Counted from the stretch's first letter, positions 44,083 through 56,191 are shown. The stretch is DNA of 64,000 bases from Pistricoccus aurantiacus (GCF_042682565.1 NZ_JBHUIC010000008.1); one strand, 5' to 3'. Made by a program: numbers and translations. Notes: a model not told the origin generated them from the sequence alone.

Positions 44083-44857
44083 ATCCTTGGTGTCTTGGGT
44101 TTTCTGCGGTGTTTTTCTCGGTGGATGGTAGCGAGACGGGCCTTGGCACCTTGGAAATTTCCACCAGCCGCGCTTCGATCCAGTTCTCCACTTCTATCAG
44201 CACGTCTTCCGGCGTTCGCCCTTGGGTGGCGATGGGTTCACCGACGATCAACGACAAGGTGCCGGGATTCTTGACCCAATGGCGACCGGGCCAGCGCTCG
44301 CCGGCATTATGCGCCACCGGCAGCACCGGTACCCCCGCTCGACAGGCAATGACCGCACCGCTCTTGTTGTAACGTCGCCGCTCGCCAGGGAGAACCCGCG
44401 TACCTTCGGGAAAGATCAGCACCGAAAGCCCTTCCTCCAGGCGCGTCTTACCTTGGGTCAGCACCTGCCTCATTGCTCGAGCAGGCTTGGAACGGTCCAA
44501 TGCGATGGGGTGGAGCAGGCGCAATGCCCAGCCAAAGATGGGTAGGTTCAGCAATTCCCGCTTGAGTACCGTGCAGACCGGCGGTTTGAGCAACTGCAGG
44601 TAGACGGTTTCCCATTCGCTCTGGTGATTGGCGAGTATGACACAGGGGCCGTCGGGAAGATGCTGCTTGCCGCGAATGTCGTAACGCACCCCGCAGCACA
44701 GCCGAAACCAGACGATGACGAAATGGTTGTAGAGATTGAGCAGGCGATAGCGGGAGCGCAGCGGCAGCAACGGCGTTACCGGCAGGAAGAGTACGCCGCA
44801 TACCAGCATGGCCAGAAAATACCCTAGATAGAACAGCAGGCTGCGCAGCGTATTCAT
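44081..44857 (-). CDS. plsC: 1-acyl-sn-glycerol-3-phosphate acyltransferase
   Basis: 258 residues. N-terminal hydrophobic segments precede the acyltransferase box NHQSEWET (an HX4E form where HX4D is usual), then GWALRLLHPIALDR, FPEGTRV and a P-V-L-P-V-A box. The HX4E form is common in a beta/gammaproteobacterial PlsC subgroup (often KHQSTWET), so activity is still expected. ATG at 44857; a TTG 11 codons up is less likely. It makes phosphatidic acid at the inner membrane. Confidence 0.9.
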   Translation of the reverse strand: MNTLRSLLFYLGYFLAMLVCGVLFLPVTPLLPLRSRYRLLNLYNHFVIVWFRLCCGVRYDIRGKQHLPDGPCVILANHQSEWETVYLQLLKPPVCTVLKRELLNLPIFGWALRLLHPIALDRSKPARAMRQVLTQGKTRLEEGLSVLIFPEGTRVLPGERRRYNKSGAVIACRAGVPVLPVAHNAGERWPGRHWVKNPGTLSLIVGEPIATQGRTPEDVLIEVENWIEARLVEISKVPRPVSLPSTEKNTAENPRHQG

Positions 44858-44896
44858 GATAAAGGCAGGTTGAGAGTTTTCACGACGCAAGGTATT

Positions 44897-45766
44897 TCAT
44901 GCGGTCTCCCCGGTTCTGGCCAGGCACCAGGCGTCCAGCATGCGCTCCATCTCGAGCTGCCAGGGTTTTTGATGCACACCGAAGGTATCGTGCACCCGGC
45001 GGCAGTTGAGGGCGCGGCGCAAGGGTTGATCGTGATGGTGGCTGAGTGCCTTGAGCGGTCCCAGCTCCACCAGCTTGCCCATTCCTTCCAGACGGGTCGC
45101 CAACTGAGTCCGCACCATGGAGGCGAAGGTATAGGCGCTGACCGGCTCGGTACCGGCAAGATGATAGGCACCCCAGGCATCGGCACGACACTGCTGCTGT
45201 TGCAACATGCCTATCAGCGCCATGGCCGCCGCATCCGCGGAGGTGGGGCACAGGATGACATCCCTTTCCGCGGGCACCTCCCGGCCGGCCATCAGGTCAT
45301 CGAGCAGTTCGTTCAGCCAGCCGTGAGTGCCTTCCAGGGCGAACAGCGGCCCCAGGCGCACGATCAGGTAGCGCGAACATTGCTCGCGAATACGATCGCC
45401 CACCTTTACCAGACGCTGCAGGCTTTCGTCACGGGGTGAGGGGATCACATCCTCATTGATGGGCTCGATCGAGCCGTCCTCGTAAAGCTGATCGGAAACG
45501 CACCAGACCATCGGCACCTGGGTCGCCATGCACGCCTCCAGGCACTGATCGACGGCTTGAGCGTGGGCGATCACCACCGCGGGTTCGGCGTTGGCCGGCT
45601 GGGACAAAGGTGGAATGATCACCGCATCCGGGCGCACCGCTGCCAGGTGGTTCGTCTCCACCGTCAGCGCATCCTCGATCAGCAGTTCCGTATCCGCCCG
45701 CCGGCTCGCCTCGCGCATCAGCGCAAGACTCAGACAGTGCCCCGCATCCAGTATCAGCAGTTTCAC
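44897..45766 (-). CDS. RmlD-like NAD(P)-binding protein, unknown substrate
   Basis: 289 residues. The N-terminal KLLILDAGHCLSLALM is a degenerate dinucleotide-binding start (the GxxGxxG motif is not intact). SDQLYEDGSIEPINED and YLIVRLGPLF recall RmlD/dTDP-4-dehydrorhamnose reductases. The YxxxK catalytic pair is not evident, so it may not be catalytic. GTG start with GAGGAC upstream. It lies between ssb and plsC on the same strand. Confidence 0.6.
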   Translation of the reverse strand: MKLLILDAGHCLSLALMREASRRADTELLIEDALTVETNHLAAVRPDAVIIPPLSQPANAEPAVVIAHAQAVDQCLEACMATQVPMVWCVSDQLYEDGSIEPINEDVIPSPRDESLQRLVKVGDRIREQCSRYLIVRLGPLFALEGTHGWLNELLDDLMAGREVPAERDVILCPTSADAAAMALIGMLQQQQCRADAWGAYHLAGTEPVSAYTFASMVRTQLATRLEGMGKLVELGPLKALSHHHDQPLRRALNCRRVHDTFGVHQKPWQLEMERMLDAWCLARTGETA

Positions 45767-45788
45767 GATGCGTCCTCAACGGCGGTTC

Positions 45789-46334
45789 TCAGAACGGAAT
45801 CTCATCGTCGAAGTCGTCGAAGCTCCCGGGATTGGGCGCACCGTAATTGTTGTTCTGCTGGTTGTTACCCTGCTGCGGATTGCCGCCCTGCTGGCCCTGG
45901 CCTTGCGATGACTGGGTGGAACGTTGCCCGCCGCCCTGGGGCGCACTGGCATACCCGCCCTGCTGAGCGCCTTGCGCGTAATCCGCTCCCTGGCCGCCCC
46001 GGCTATCGAGCATCTGCATATCGTTGGCGACAATCTCGGTGCTGTAGCGATCCTGGCCGTCCTGGCCCTGCCATTTACGGGTCTGGATCCGGCCTTCGAT
46101 ATATACCTTGGAACCCTTGCGCAGATACTGCTGTGCGATCTCCGCAAGCTTGTTGAACATCACCACCCGGTGCCATTCGGTGCGTTCCTGGCGCTGGCCG
46201 CTCTGCTTGTCGGTCCAGCTATCACTGGTGGCGAGATTAAGATTGGTCACCGCCGAGCCGGACTGGGTATAGCGAACATCGGGATCCTGACCCAGGTTAC
46301 CGATGAGAATGACCTTGTTGATACCACGGGCCAT
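45789..46334 (-). CDS. ssb: single-stranded DNA-binding protein
   Basis: 181 residues (E. coli 178). OB fold begins MARGINKVILIGNLGQDPDVRYT and includes SDSWTDKQSGQRQERTEWHRVV. A Gln/Gly/Asn-rich linker (about 118-165) leads to the acidic tip DDFDDEIPF that recruits repair and replication proteins. GAGGAGT precedes the ATG. Confidence 0.97.
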   Translation of the reverse strand: MARGINKVILIGNLGQDPDVRYTQSGSAVTNLNLATSDSWTDKQSGQRQERTEWHRVVMFNKLAEIAQQYLRKGSKVYIEGRIQTRKWQGQDGQDRYSTEIVANDMQMLDSRGGQGADYAQGAQQGGYASAPQGGGQRSTQSSQGQGQQGGNPQQGNNQQNNNYGAPNPGSFDDFDDEIPF

Positions 46335-46438
46335 ATTTGACTCCTCATGAAGGGGTAGCTAGCGTGGCGTGTCCGCTTCATGCGACCCGGCCGGCCCGGC
46401 TACCCGATAAATATTCGTTGTTCAACGCATGGCGCGAA

Positions 46439-47815
46439 TCAGCGGTTTTCGAACTGGGTTACCCGTGCCAGGGCGTCGCTATCCAGACGCTGTCGATCCA
46501 CCTTGAGGTAGGCGAGCCGCTCTTCCGGCACCACCATGACATCCTCCACCCCGGCGACATCCGCAAAGCGCGCCATCAGATTATCCAGAGTTTCGCCATG
46601 AGCCTGCTCGTCCAGGGCGATGACCTCGCTGGACAGATAGCGGGGCCTGGGCATGCCCAGCATGATAATGAACCATACCAGACCCAGTAGCGCACCGGCA
46701 TAAAATACCGCGTCCTGGCCCCACGCTTGGACCAGAGCGCCACCCAGCACGCCGCCCAGGAAAGCGCCGAGAAACTGGCTGGTGGAATAGACACCCATGG
46801 CGGTGCCCTTGGAACCTGCCGGCGCCAGCTTGCTGATCATCGATGGCAGCGTCGCTTCCAGCAGATTGAAGCCGGTAAAGAAGACCAGCAGCAAGGTGGC
46901 CAGCTCCCACCAGCGGGTCTCGAACCACCCCATGCCCAGCAGGCTCACCGCCAGCATCCCCACCGCCAGGCTCATCATTGCCTTCATCTTGCGGCGCTTT
47001 TCGGCAATGATCACCAAAGGCACCATGGCGCAGAATGCCAGTCCCATGATGCCAAGATAGACCCAGCCGTGATGATCCGCGGCCACGCCGACGGTGAGCA
47101 GCTTGGCGGGTACCACCACGAAAATCGCCATCAGCAAAAGGTGCAGGGCGAAAATCGAGAAATCCAGGCGCAGCAGATCACCGCGACCGAGTGTTGCCTT
47201 GAGTTGGTCGCGGTCGATCCCCACGTCCTTATGGCGCATGCGACGCGGCGCCGGGGGAACCAGCTTCCACAGCACCAGCAGGCCCAGCAGCGCCAGCACA
47301 GCGGTAAACCAGAAGACGCCGGCAAGGCCAAAATGGGCGGAAACAAGCGGCCCCAGCACCATGGCCACGGCGAAGGCCAGACCGATGGAAAGTCCGATGG
47401 TCGCCATGGCGGCGGTACGCACCTGCTCTCGGGTCTGATCCGCTAGCAGGGCCATGATGGCGGCCGCCACCGCCCCGCTGCCCTGCAGGCAGCGCCCCAG
47501 AATGACACCGGCGATGCTGTCCGCCAGGGCAGCCACCACGCTACCCAGGCAAAACAATATCAGCCCGCCAGCGATCACCCGCTTGCGCCCGATACGATCG
47601 GAAAGCAGGCCGAAGGGAATCTGCAGGAATGCCTGGGTCAGCCCGTAGCCGCCCAAGGCCAGGCCCACCAGCAAAGGCGTGGCTCCGCTCAGATCCTGGG
47701 CATACAACGCCAGCACCGGCAGCACCATGAAAAGCCCCAGCATGCGCGACGCATAAAGACTCGCGAGGCCGATAATTGCGCGGCGTTCGCTGAAGGTCAG
47801 GAGACGAGAAACCAT
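46439..47815 (-). CDS. MFS transporter, YajR-like with C-terminal YAM-type domain
   Basis: 458 residues, 12 helices. Motif A is GLLSDRIGRKRV between helices 2 and 3. After helix 12 a soluble C-terminal ~65 residues (MARFADVAGVEDVMVVPEERLAYLKVDRQRLD) look like the ferredoxin-like YAM domain of E. coli YajR. It is probably a proton-driven exporter. The gene lies between uvrA and ssb, an order seen in related gammaproteobacteria. Confidence 0.85.
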   Translation of the reverse strand: MVSRLLTFSERRAIIGLASLYASRMLGLFMVLPVLALYAQDLSGATPLLVGLALGGYGLTQAFLQIPFGLLSDRIGRKRVIAGGLILFCLGSVVAALADSIAGVILGRCLQGSGAVAAAIMALLADQTREQVRTAAMATIGLSIGLAFAVAMVLGPLVSAHFGLAGVFWFTAVLALLGLLVLWKLVPPAPRRMRHKDVGIDRDQLKATLGRGDLLRLDFSIFALHLLLMAIFVVVPAKLLTVGVAADHHGWVYLGIMGLAFCAMVPLVIIAEKRRKMKAMMSLAVGMLAVSLLGMGWFETRWWELATLLLVFFTGFNLLEATLPSMISKLAPAGSKGTAMGVYSTSQFLGAFLGGVLGGALVQAWGQDAVFYAGALLGLVWFIIMLGMPRPRYLSSEVIALDEQAHGETLDNLMARFADVAGVEDVMVVPEERLAYLKVDRQRLDSDALARVTQFENR

Positions 47816-47950
47816 GAAGATAAGATGTCCACAACTTGCGGGAGACGCACATCGGTGCTTGATAACCCATCATTCTACCGTTTCCTGCCCCTTCAGGAAA
47901 AGCGCCGGGCCGTATCACGCTTCGTTACGTCGCAGCTTTGGCGCCGGTAA

Positions 47951-47966
47951 CTGGAAAAACGTACAA
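47951..47966 (+). promoter_or_regulatory. weak LexA-box candidate before uvrA
   Basis: CTGGAAAAACGTACAA matches the CTGT-N8-ACAG consensus with two mismatches, 32-47 bases before the uvrA start. It would fit SOS control of uvrA, but the match is imperfect. Confidence 0.4.
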
Positions 47967-47997
47967 TGGCGGTTTTGCTTCCAGCAGCGAGGTGGCA

Positions 47998-50850
<2,853 letters not shown>

Positions 50851-50861
50851 GCGGATAATGC

Positions 50862-51479
50862 CTATCTCAGGATGATCAACCGATTAGGCAACTCGTCACG
50901 CTCGTGAGTGGCGGGCACCTGCTGCTTGAGGTGCTCGCCGCAGGATTCGATGCAGTCCAGAAATCCTTGCAGCGTCTGGCCCTGTCTGACGCGTTGCGTG
51001 AAGGCGACAACGATATCCGTCCAGGTCTCGTTGCTCAGGCGACTCGAGATGCCGTGGTCGACCAGGATCTCCACGTAGCGCTCGGCTTCCGAGACGAAGA
51101 TCAGCATGCCGGTGCCGGCAGCGGTGTGATGCAGGTTCTGTTCCAGAAACTGTCGTCGCGCCAGATTCGACGCCCGCCAGTGGCGTACCGAACGAGGAAT
51201 AAGCCGCGTCGTGACCGCGGGAAGGCGAAACACCAGGGCGAGAACGATAAAGCTGGCCCACTGGACCAGCAATAGACTCGAGGCGTCCCACCAGCCGGGG
51301 AAATAGTTGATCGCGCCGGGCACCACTAGGGCAAGAATACCTGCCCAGAGCAGAGGAATATAGGCGTAGTTATCCGCTTGGGCGGCGAGCACCGTGACCA
51401 GTTCCGCATCCGTTTTCTGTTCGACCCTTTTGATCGCCTCGGCGACCTCCCGCTGCTCGTTTTCGTTCAGTAACGCCAT
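50862..51479 (-). CDS. TPM-domain membrane protein
   Basis: 205 residues. TPM-like start (LNENEQREVAEAIKRVEQKTDAELVTVL), two hydrophobic helices at about 40-105, then FLEQNLHHTAAGTGMLIFVSEAERYVEILVDHGI typical of the second part of the TPM fold. Its stop is 11 bases from that of uvrA, tail to tail. It follows another TPM gene and a lemA-like gene. Function is unknown; LemA-TPM pairs are widespread in bacteria. Confidence 0.8.
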   Translation of the reverse strand: MALLNENEQREVAEAIKRVEQKTDAELVTVLAAQADNYAYIPLLWAGILALVVPGAINYFPGWWDASSLLLVQWASFIVLALVFRLPAVTTRLIPRSVRHWRASNLARRQFLEQNLHHTAAGTGMLIFVSEAERYVEILVDHGISSRLSNETWTDIVVAFTQRVRQGQTLQGFLDCIESCGEHLKQQVPATHERDELPNRLIILR

Positions 51480-51536
51480 GGTATTTTCTACTCGCTTCTT
51501 TTCGGGCTAGTCATTTCGCTAGGGACCAAATCTTGT

Positions 51537-52286
51537 CTACCAGCCCCCGGAAGCGCCACCGCCGCCAAAACCACCACCACCGCCGCTGAAACCGCCACCG
51601 CCAAAACCACCGCCCCCACGATGACCGCCGCCACCCAAGGCGCCGCCCAGCAGCAGGCCGCCGAGCACGCCGGAACGGCCGCCGCGTCCACCACCCCCCA
51701 GGAATATCGCGATAACCAGTAGCAGCACGAAGAACAGGATAGATCGGCCACCCTCGGGAGCCTCATTCACCGCCTGGTTCGGCGCTGCCTGCTCCAGCGG
51801 ATCCCCTCCCAGTACCTGAATCATCGCTTGGGTACCTTCGGAGATGCCGCGGGCAAAGTCGCCCTCGCGGAATGCCGGGGTAATGATCTGATTGATGATC
51901 ACCGAGGACTGGGCGTCCGTCAGCCGCCCTTCCAGACCGTAGCCGACCTCGATACGCAGCTTGCGCTCGTCCCGGGCGACGATCAGCAGCGCGCCGTTGT
52001 CCTCATCGGACTGACCGATACCCCAATGTCGGCCCAGCTGATAACCGTACTGCTCAATGGACACGCCCTGTAGATCCGGCAGCGTGACCACTACAATCTG
52101 CTCGGTAGTAGCCTGCTCGTGGGCCTCAAGCATCCGGGTCAGTCGGGTTTCCGTCCCGCCGTCGAGCAGTTCCGCTTGGTCGACGACACGGCCACTGAGT
52201 TCGGGGAAATCCAGCTGCTGAGCCTGAACACCAACCGCACAGAGCCATAGCAGCGCGAAGAGCGAGAGACGGCGCAGACCTTTCAT
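51537..52286 (-). CDS. TPM-domain protein with Gly-rich C-terminal tail (YgcG-like)
   Basis: 249 residues. A signal peptide (ALLWLCAVGVQAQ) precedes a TPM domain with SGRVVDQAELL, TEQIVVVTLPDLQG, NGALLIVARDERKLRIEVGYGLEG, then one membrane helix near 185 and a ~50-residue Gly/Phe-rich tail of GGGG-F repeats ending SGGW. The start codon overlaps the lemA stop by one base, so the two are translationally coupled. Envelope role, reaction unknown. Confidence 0.85.
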   Translation of the reverse strand: MKGLRRLSLFALLWLCAVGVQAQQLDFPELSGRVVDQAELLDGGTETRLTRMLEAHEQATTEQIVVVTLPDLQGVSIEQYGYQLGRHWGIGQSDEDNGALLIVARDERKLRIEVGYGLEGRLTDAQSSVIINQIITPAFREGDFARGISEGTQAMIQVLGGDPLEQAAPNQAVNEAPEGGRSILFFVLLLVIAIFLGGGGRGGRSGVLGGLLLGGALGGGGHRGGGGFGGGGFSGGGGGFGGGGASGGW

Positions 52287-52903
52287 CAGAACTCCACCTG
52301 GGGCGCCTGATCCGCTTCCGGCGCGGTTGCCTTGAAGTTCTCGCGCAGCTCCATATCGCTGTAGAGCAAGCCATGCCAGATTCGGCCGGGGAAGGTGCGG
52401 ATCTCGGTGTTGTAGCGCTCCACCGCAGCGATGAAGTCACGTCGTGCGACGGCGATACGGTTTTCGGTGCCTTCCAACTGGGACTGCAGCGCCAGGAAAT
52501 TCTGGTTCGACTTCAACTCTGGATAGCGCTCGGAAACCGCCATCAGCCGACTCAAGGCACTCGTGAGCTGTCCTTGGGCCTGCTCGAACCGCTGCAGTTG
52601 CTGGGGATTGTCGAGGGTGTCGGCATCGACTTGAATGGAAGTGGCCTTGGCCCGCGCTTCCACCACCGCGGTCAGCGTCTCCTGCTCCTGTTTCGCGAAG
52701 CCCTTGACGGTTTCCACCAGGTTGGGCACCAGATCGGCGCGTCGCTGATACTGGTTTTCCACCTGTGACCAGGCGGATTTGACCTGCTCGTCGTAGGTCG
52801 GCAGATTATTCACGCCGCAGCCTGTCAGCAGCAGGGTGATAAGCAGCAATGTGACCGCCTGCCAGGCGATCCTGTAAGGGGTGACTGCGGATTTCAGTTG
52901 CAT
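52286..52903 (-). CDS. lemA: LemA-family lipoprotein
   Basis: 205 residues. Signal with lipobox LLTGC, then the LemA coiled-coil core: YDEQVKSAWSQVENQYQRRADLVPNLVETVKGFAKQE in the helical bundle and RFEQAQGQLTSALSRLMAVSERYPELKSN. It sits in the envelope. Together with the two following TPM genes it forms the lemA-TPM operon. Confidence 0.9.
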   Translation of the reverse strand: MQLKSAVTPYRIAWQAVTLLLITLLLTGCGVNNLPTYDEQVKSAWSQVENQYQRRADLVPNLVETVKGFAKQEQETLTAVVEARAKATSIQVDADTLDNPQQLQRFEQAQGQLTSALSRLMAVSERYPELKSNQNFLALQSQLEGTENRIAVARRDFIAAVERYNTEIRTFPGRIWHGLLYSDMELRENFKATAPEADQAPQVEF

Positions 52904-52983
52904 GATAGGGAACGTCGCTCCGTTTGAAACCGATCGCTAGAAGTGCAATGGTACAGGGAAGAGGACGAGACGCTAACCATATA

Positions 52984-53014
52984 AAAAACCGGCCCATCTT
53001 CTGGGCCGGTTTTC
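52984..53014 (-). terminator. rho-independent terminator of the rpsM-rplQ operon
   Basis: An 11-bp stem AAACCGGCCCA / TGGGCCGGTTT (52986-52996, 53002-53012) with five-base loop; on the minus strand it is followed by a TTTTTTAT tail. It lies 18-46 bases after the rplQ stop. Confidence 0.92.
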
Positions 53015-53031
53015 CTATAGCGTGCGAGAAT

Positions 53032-53418
53032 CTATTCCTCGCCAGCGGCTTCGTCCGCTACCGGTCGATCAACCAGTTCGACATAAGCCATGGGGGCGTT
53101 GTCTCCGGTGCGGAAACCGCACTTGAGCACCCGCACGTAACCACCGGGACGCTCCACGTAGCGCGGGCCCAGCTCGTTGAAGAGCTTGCCGACCGCTTCC
53201 TTGGAATTGGTACGGCTGAAGGCCAGACGACGGTTGGCGACACTATCCTGCTTGGCCAGGGTAATCAGCGGCTCGATATGACGACGCAGTTCCTTGGCTT
53301 TGGGCAGGGTTGTCTTGATGATTTCATGCTCGACCAGCGACACGCACATGTTCTTGAACATGGCCTGGCGGTGCGAGCTGGTACGATTCAGATGACGACC
53401 ACTCTTACGATGACGCAT
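53032..53418 (-). CDS. rplQ: 50S ribosomal protein L17
   Basis: 128 residues (E. coli 127). MRHRKSGRHLNRTSSHRQAMFKNM and LRRHIEPLITLAK are the family features. Last gene of the alpha operon, 39 bases after rpoA; a strong terminator follows. Confidence 0.98.
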   Translation of the reverse strand: MRHRKSGRHLNRTSSHRQAMFKNMCVSLVEHEIIKTTLPKAKELRRHIEPLITLAKQDSVANRRLAFSRTNSKEAVGKLFNELGPRYVERPGGYVRVLKCGFRTGDNAPMAYVELVDRPVADEAAGEE

Positions 53419-53457
53419 GGTTGTAATTCCTTACCAAACTGGGACTCGAGGCGACGC

Positions 53458-54456
53458 TCACGCGGAGCTCTTTTCGTCCTTCAGGCTTGCCGGCGGCCAG
53501 CTTTCCAACCGCATGCCCAGGGAAAGGCCGCGGGTAGATAGCACATCCTTGATCTCATTCAAGGACTTCTTGCCGAGATTAGGTGTCTTCAACAGCTCCA
53601 CTTCGGTACGCTGAATCAGATCGCCGATGTAGTAGATATTCTCGGCCTTCAGGCAGTTGGCGCTGCGAACGGTCAACTCGAGATCGTCTACGGGGCGAAG
53701 CAGGATGGGATCGATATGATCCTCTTCCACTTCGACTTCCTGTTCCTTGTCGGCTTCCAGATCGACGAATGCGCCAAGCTGCTCCTGCAGAATGGTGGCG
53801 CTGCGCCGAATGGCCTCTTCCGGATCCAGGGTTCCGTCGGTTTCCAGGTCGATGATCAGCTTGTCCAGATCGGTACGCTGCTCGACACGGGCCGCATCCA
53901 CGGAGTATGACACTCGACGCACCGGGCTGAAGGTCGCATCGAGCTGCAAACGACCGATGGCTCGGGATTCGTCCTCCGCGTCAAGGCGCGCGTCCGCCGG
54001 CTCGTAGCCACGACCACGGGCGACTTTCAACTGCATTTTCAACTCGGCGCCTTCGTTGACGTGAGCGATCACGAGATCGGGATTGACGATTTCGACATCG
54101 TGATCCGTGGCGATATCGCCGGCGGTCACAACGCCTGCCCCCTGCTTGTTCAAGGTGAGCACCGCCTCGTCACGGCTATGCATCTTGATTGCCACGTCCT
54201 TGAGATTCAGGAGGATTTCGATAACATCTTCCTGAACGCCCTCGATGGCGCTGTACTCATGGTCGACACCGTTGATCTCGACTTCCACCACGGCGCAGCC
54301 GGGCATGGAGGACAGCAGAATACGACGCAGAGCATTTCCTAGGGTATGACCGAAGCCGCGCTCGAAGGGCTCGAGCACGATCTTCGCGTGGTGAGCGCTG
54401 ATTTCTTCGACCTTGATGTCGCGAGGGCGAAGAAATTCTGTCACTGAACGCTGCAT
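53458..54456 (-). CDS. rpoA: DNA-directed RNA polymerase subunit alpha
   Basis: 332 residues (E. coli 329). The N-terminal assembly domain has RGFGHTLGNALRRILLSSMPG; the C-terminal domain has LELTVRSANCLKAENIYYIGDLIQRTE and LGKKSLNEIKDVL, which bind UP elements and activators. Sits 81 bases after rpsD in the alpha operon. Confidence 0.98.
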   Translation of the reverse strand: MQRSVTEFLRPRDIKVEEISAHHAKIVLEPFERGFGHTLGNALRRILLSSMPGCAVVEVEINGVDHEYSAIEGVQEDVIEILLNLKDVAIKMHSRDEAVLTLNKQGAGVVTAGDIATDHDVEIVNPDLVIAHVNEGAELKMQLKVARGRGYEPADARLDAEDESRAIGRLQLDATFSPVRRVSYSVDAARVEQRTDLDKLIIDLETDGTLDPEEAIRRSATILQEQLGAFVDLEADKEQEVEVEEDHIDPILLRPVDDLELTVRSANCLKAENIYYIGDLIQRTEVELLKTPNLGKKSLNEIKDVLSTRGLSLGMRLESWPPASLKDEKSSA

Positions 54457-54537
54457 ATGAACACCTTTCAGGCTGCCAAACGGATACTTGGTACTCGGCC
54501 GGGCCTCGATCGAAACCCGGCATGACGCTGATGCGAC

Positions 54538-55158
54538 TTACTTCGAGTACAGCTCGACGATCAGATTTTCGTTGATGTCGGCAGACAGGTCGCCGCGTTC
54601 AGGCAGTGCCTTGAAAGTGCCTTCCATCTTCTTGGCGTCAACGTCGATCCAGGCCACGTCACCACGATTCGCGGCGATGGAGAGCGCGGATTGAATGCGC
54701 GCCTGATTCTTGGCCTTCTCGCGAATGGCCACCACGTCGCCGGGCTTGACCTTGTAGGAAGCCACGTTGACGGTACGGCCGTTGACCGCGACGGCCTTGT
54801 GACTGACCAGCTGACGCGCTTCCGCGCGAGTGGAGCCAAAGCCCATGCGGTAGACGACGTTGTCCAGTCGAGTCTCGAGCAACTGCAGCAACAATTCACC
54901 GGTCGCCCCCTTCAAGCGGGCGGCTTCCTTGTAGTAGTTGCGGAACTGCTTTTCGAGTACGCCATACATACGACGTACTTTCTGCTTCTCGCGAAGCTGC
55001 AAGCCGTAGTCGGAAAGACGCTGACGGCGCTGGCCGTGCGCACCCGGAACCTGCTCGGATTTGCACTTCTTCTCGAAGGGAGTGACGCCACTCTTGAGAA
55101 AGAGATCGGTCCCTTCACGACGAGACAATTTGCACTTGGGTCCTGTATAACGAGCCAT
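54538..55158 (-). CDS. rpsD: 30S ribosomal protein S4
   Basis: 206 residues as in E. coli. MARYTGPKCKLSRREGTDLFLKSG opens the protein, and the S4 RNA-binding domain LLQLLETRLDNVVYRMGF ... VSHKAVAVNGRTVN follows. S4 is also the usual repressor of this operon, binding its leader. Confidence 0.98.
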   Translation of the reverse strand: MARYTGPKCKLSRREGTDLFLKSGVTPFEKKCKSEQVPGAHGQRRQRLSDYGLQLREKQKVRRMYGVLEKQFRNYYKEAARLKGATGELLLQLLETRLDNVVYRMGFGSTRAEARQLVSHKAVAVNGRTVNVASYKVKPGDVVAIREKAKNQARIQSALSIAANRGDVAWIDVDAKKMEGTFKALPERGDLSADINENLIVELYSK

Positions 55159-55170
55159 GAGTCCGTCTCC

Positions 55171-55557
55171 TTAAACGCGGCGTTTCTTCGGCGGGCGGCA
55201 GCCGTTATGGGGAACGGGTGTCGCGTCGGTGATGCTTTGCACGCGGAAGCCGGCGGCATTCAATGCACGCACGGCAGACTCACGGCCAGGACCGGGGCCC
55301 TTGACCAGCACGTCGACGTTTTTCACACCATACTCGGCTGCAGCAGTCGCTGCACGTTCGCTTGCCACTTGAGCAGCGAACGGGGTGCTCTTGCGAGAAC
55401 CACGAAAACCCGAACCACCGGCAGTTGCCCAGGAAAGCGCATTGCCCTGGCGGTCTGTGATCGTCACGATCGTGTTGTTAAAAGAGGCGTGGATATGCGC
55501 GATGGCATCCACCACCTGCTTTTTAACCTTCTTGCGATTACTACGCGGGTTAGCCAT
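55171..55557 (-). CDS. rpsK: 30S ribosomal protein S11
   Basis: 128 residues (E. coli 129). VDAIAHIHASFNNTIVTITDRQGN and the C-terminal ITDATPVPHNGCRPPKKRRV are diagnostic. Lies 12 bases before rpsD. Confidence 0.98.
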   Translation of the reverse strand: MANPRSNRKKVKKQVVDAIAHIHASFNNTIVTITDRQGNALSWATAGGSGFRGSRKSTPFAAQVASERAATAAAEYGVKNVDVLVKGPGPGRESAVRALNAAGFRVQSITDATPVPHNGCRPPKKRRV

Positions 55558-55596
55558 GTTGATGTTTCATCCTATCTTAACGCCAGAACATGCGTA

Positions 55597-55953
55597 TTAT
55601 TTGCGAATCGGCTTACGCGGTCCCTTGCGGGTACGCGCGTTGGTCTTGGTACGCTGCCCACGCAGCGGAAGACCACGACGATGACGCAGACCACGATAGC
55701 AACCCAGGTCCATGAGACGCTTGATATTCAGCGTGACATCACGACGAAGGTCACCTTCCACGGTGTACTTGCCAACCTCGGATCGCAGGGCGTCCAGCTC
55801 TTCTGAGCTGAGATCCTGGATCCTGGTGGTCGGTGCAATACTGGCTGCGGCGCAGACTTCCTGCGCGCGAGTGCGGCCAATCCCGAAGATATAGGTCAGC
55901 GAGATCGCCGCATGCTTGTTGTCCGGGATATTGACGCCTGCAATACGGGCCAT
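55597..55953 (-). CDS. rpsM: 30S ribosomal protein S13
   Basis: 118 residues as in E. coli. MARIAGVNIPDNKHAAISLTYIFGIG and the C-terminal GLRHRRGLPLRGQRTKTNART contact 16S and tRNA. First gene of the alpha operon, after a leader of 124 bases. Confidence 0.98.
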   Translation of the reverse strand: MARIAGVNIPDNKHAAISLTYIFGIGRTRAQEVCAAASIAPTTRIQDLSSEELDALRSEVGKYTVEGDLRRDVTLNIKRLMDLGCYRGLRHRRGLPLRGQRTKTNARTRKGPRKPIRK

Positions 55954-56009
55954 CAGCTTACTCCGAAAGTTGAGCGGCTTGCTCGGTTATCATCTACAAA
56001 AGGGCGCAG

Positions 56010-56038
56010 AGCATACTCCCCCGCTTCATGAAAAGCAA
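56010..56038 (-). promoter_or_regulatory. candidate promoter and leader of the rpsM operon
   Basis: On the minus strand TTGCTT (revcomp of 56033-56038), a 17-base spacer and TATGCT (revcomp of 56010-56015) lie about 57-85 bases before rpsM. The leader between would be the place for S4-dependent control, but a pseudoknot was not traced. Confidence 0.5.
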
Positions 56039-56077
56039 GAGGGTATACCCATCGCCCGCTAGGGTGCAGCGCTGGGA

Positions 56078-56191
56078 TCAACCCTGACGCTGCTTGTGCC
56101 GCGGTTCGCTGCAGATAACGCGCACGGCGCCATTGCGACGAATGATCTTGCAGTTGCGACACATTTTCTTTACGGATGCACGAACTTTCAT
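56078..56191 (-). CDS. rpmJ: 50S ribosomal protein L36
   Basis: 37 residues, found by reading the minus strand. It begins MKVRASVKKMCRNCKI and ends EPRHKQRQG. Zinc ligands Cys11, Cys14, Cys27 and His32 are present, so this is the zinc-binding (C+) form. It lies 53 bases after secY, as in other gammaproteobacteria. Confidence 0.96.
   Translation of the reverse strand: MKVRASVKKMCRNCKIIRRNGAVRVICSEPRHKQRQG

Noticed and set aside
51540..51680. Repetitive GGN-rich sequence resembling a tandem array
   Set aside because: It encodes the Gly-rich tail of the TPM protein; it is not CRISPR or a mobile element.
52286..52288. One-base overlap of lemA stop and TPM start as a frameshift
   Set aside because: Both proteins are complete with their own signals; it is ordinary translational coupling.
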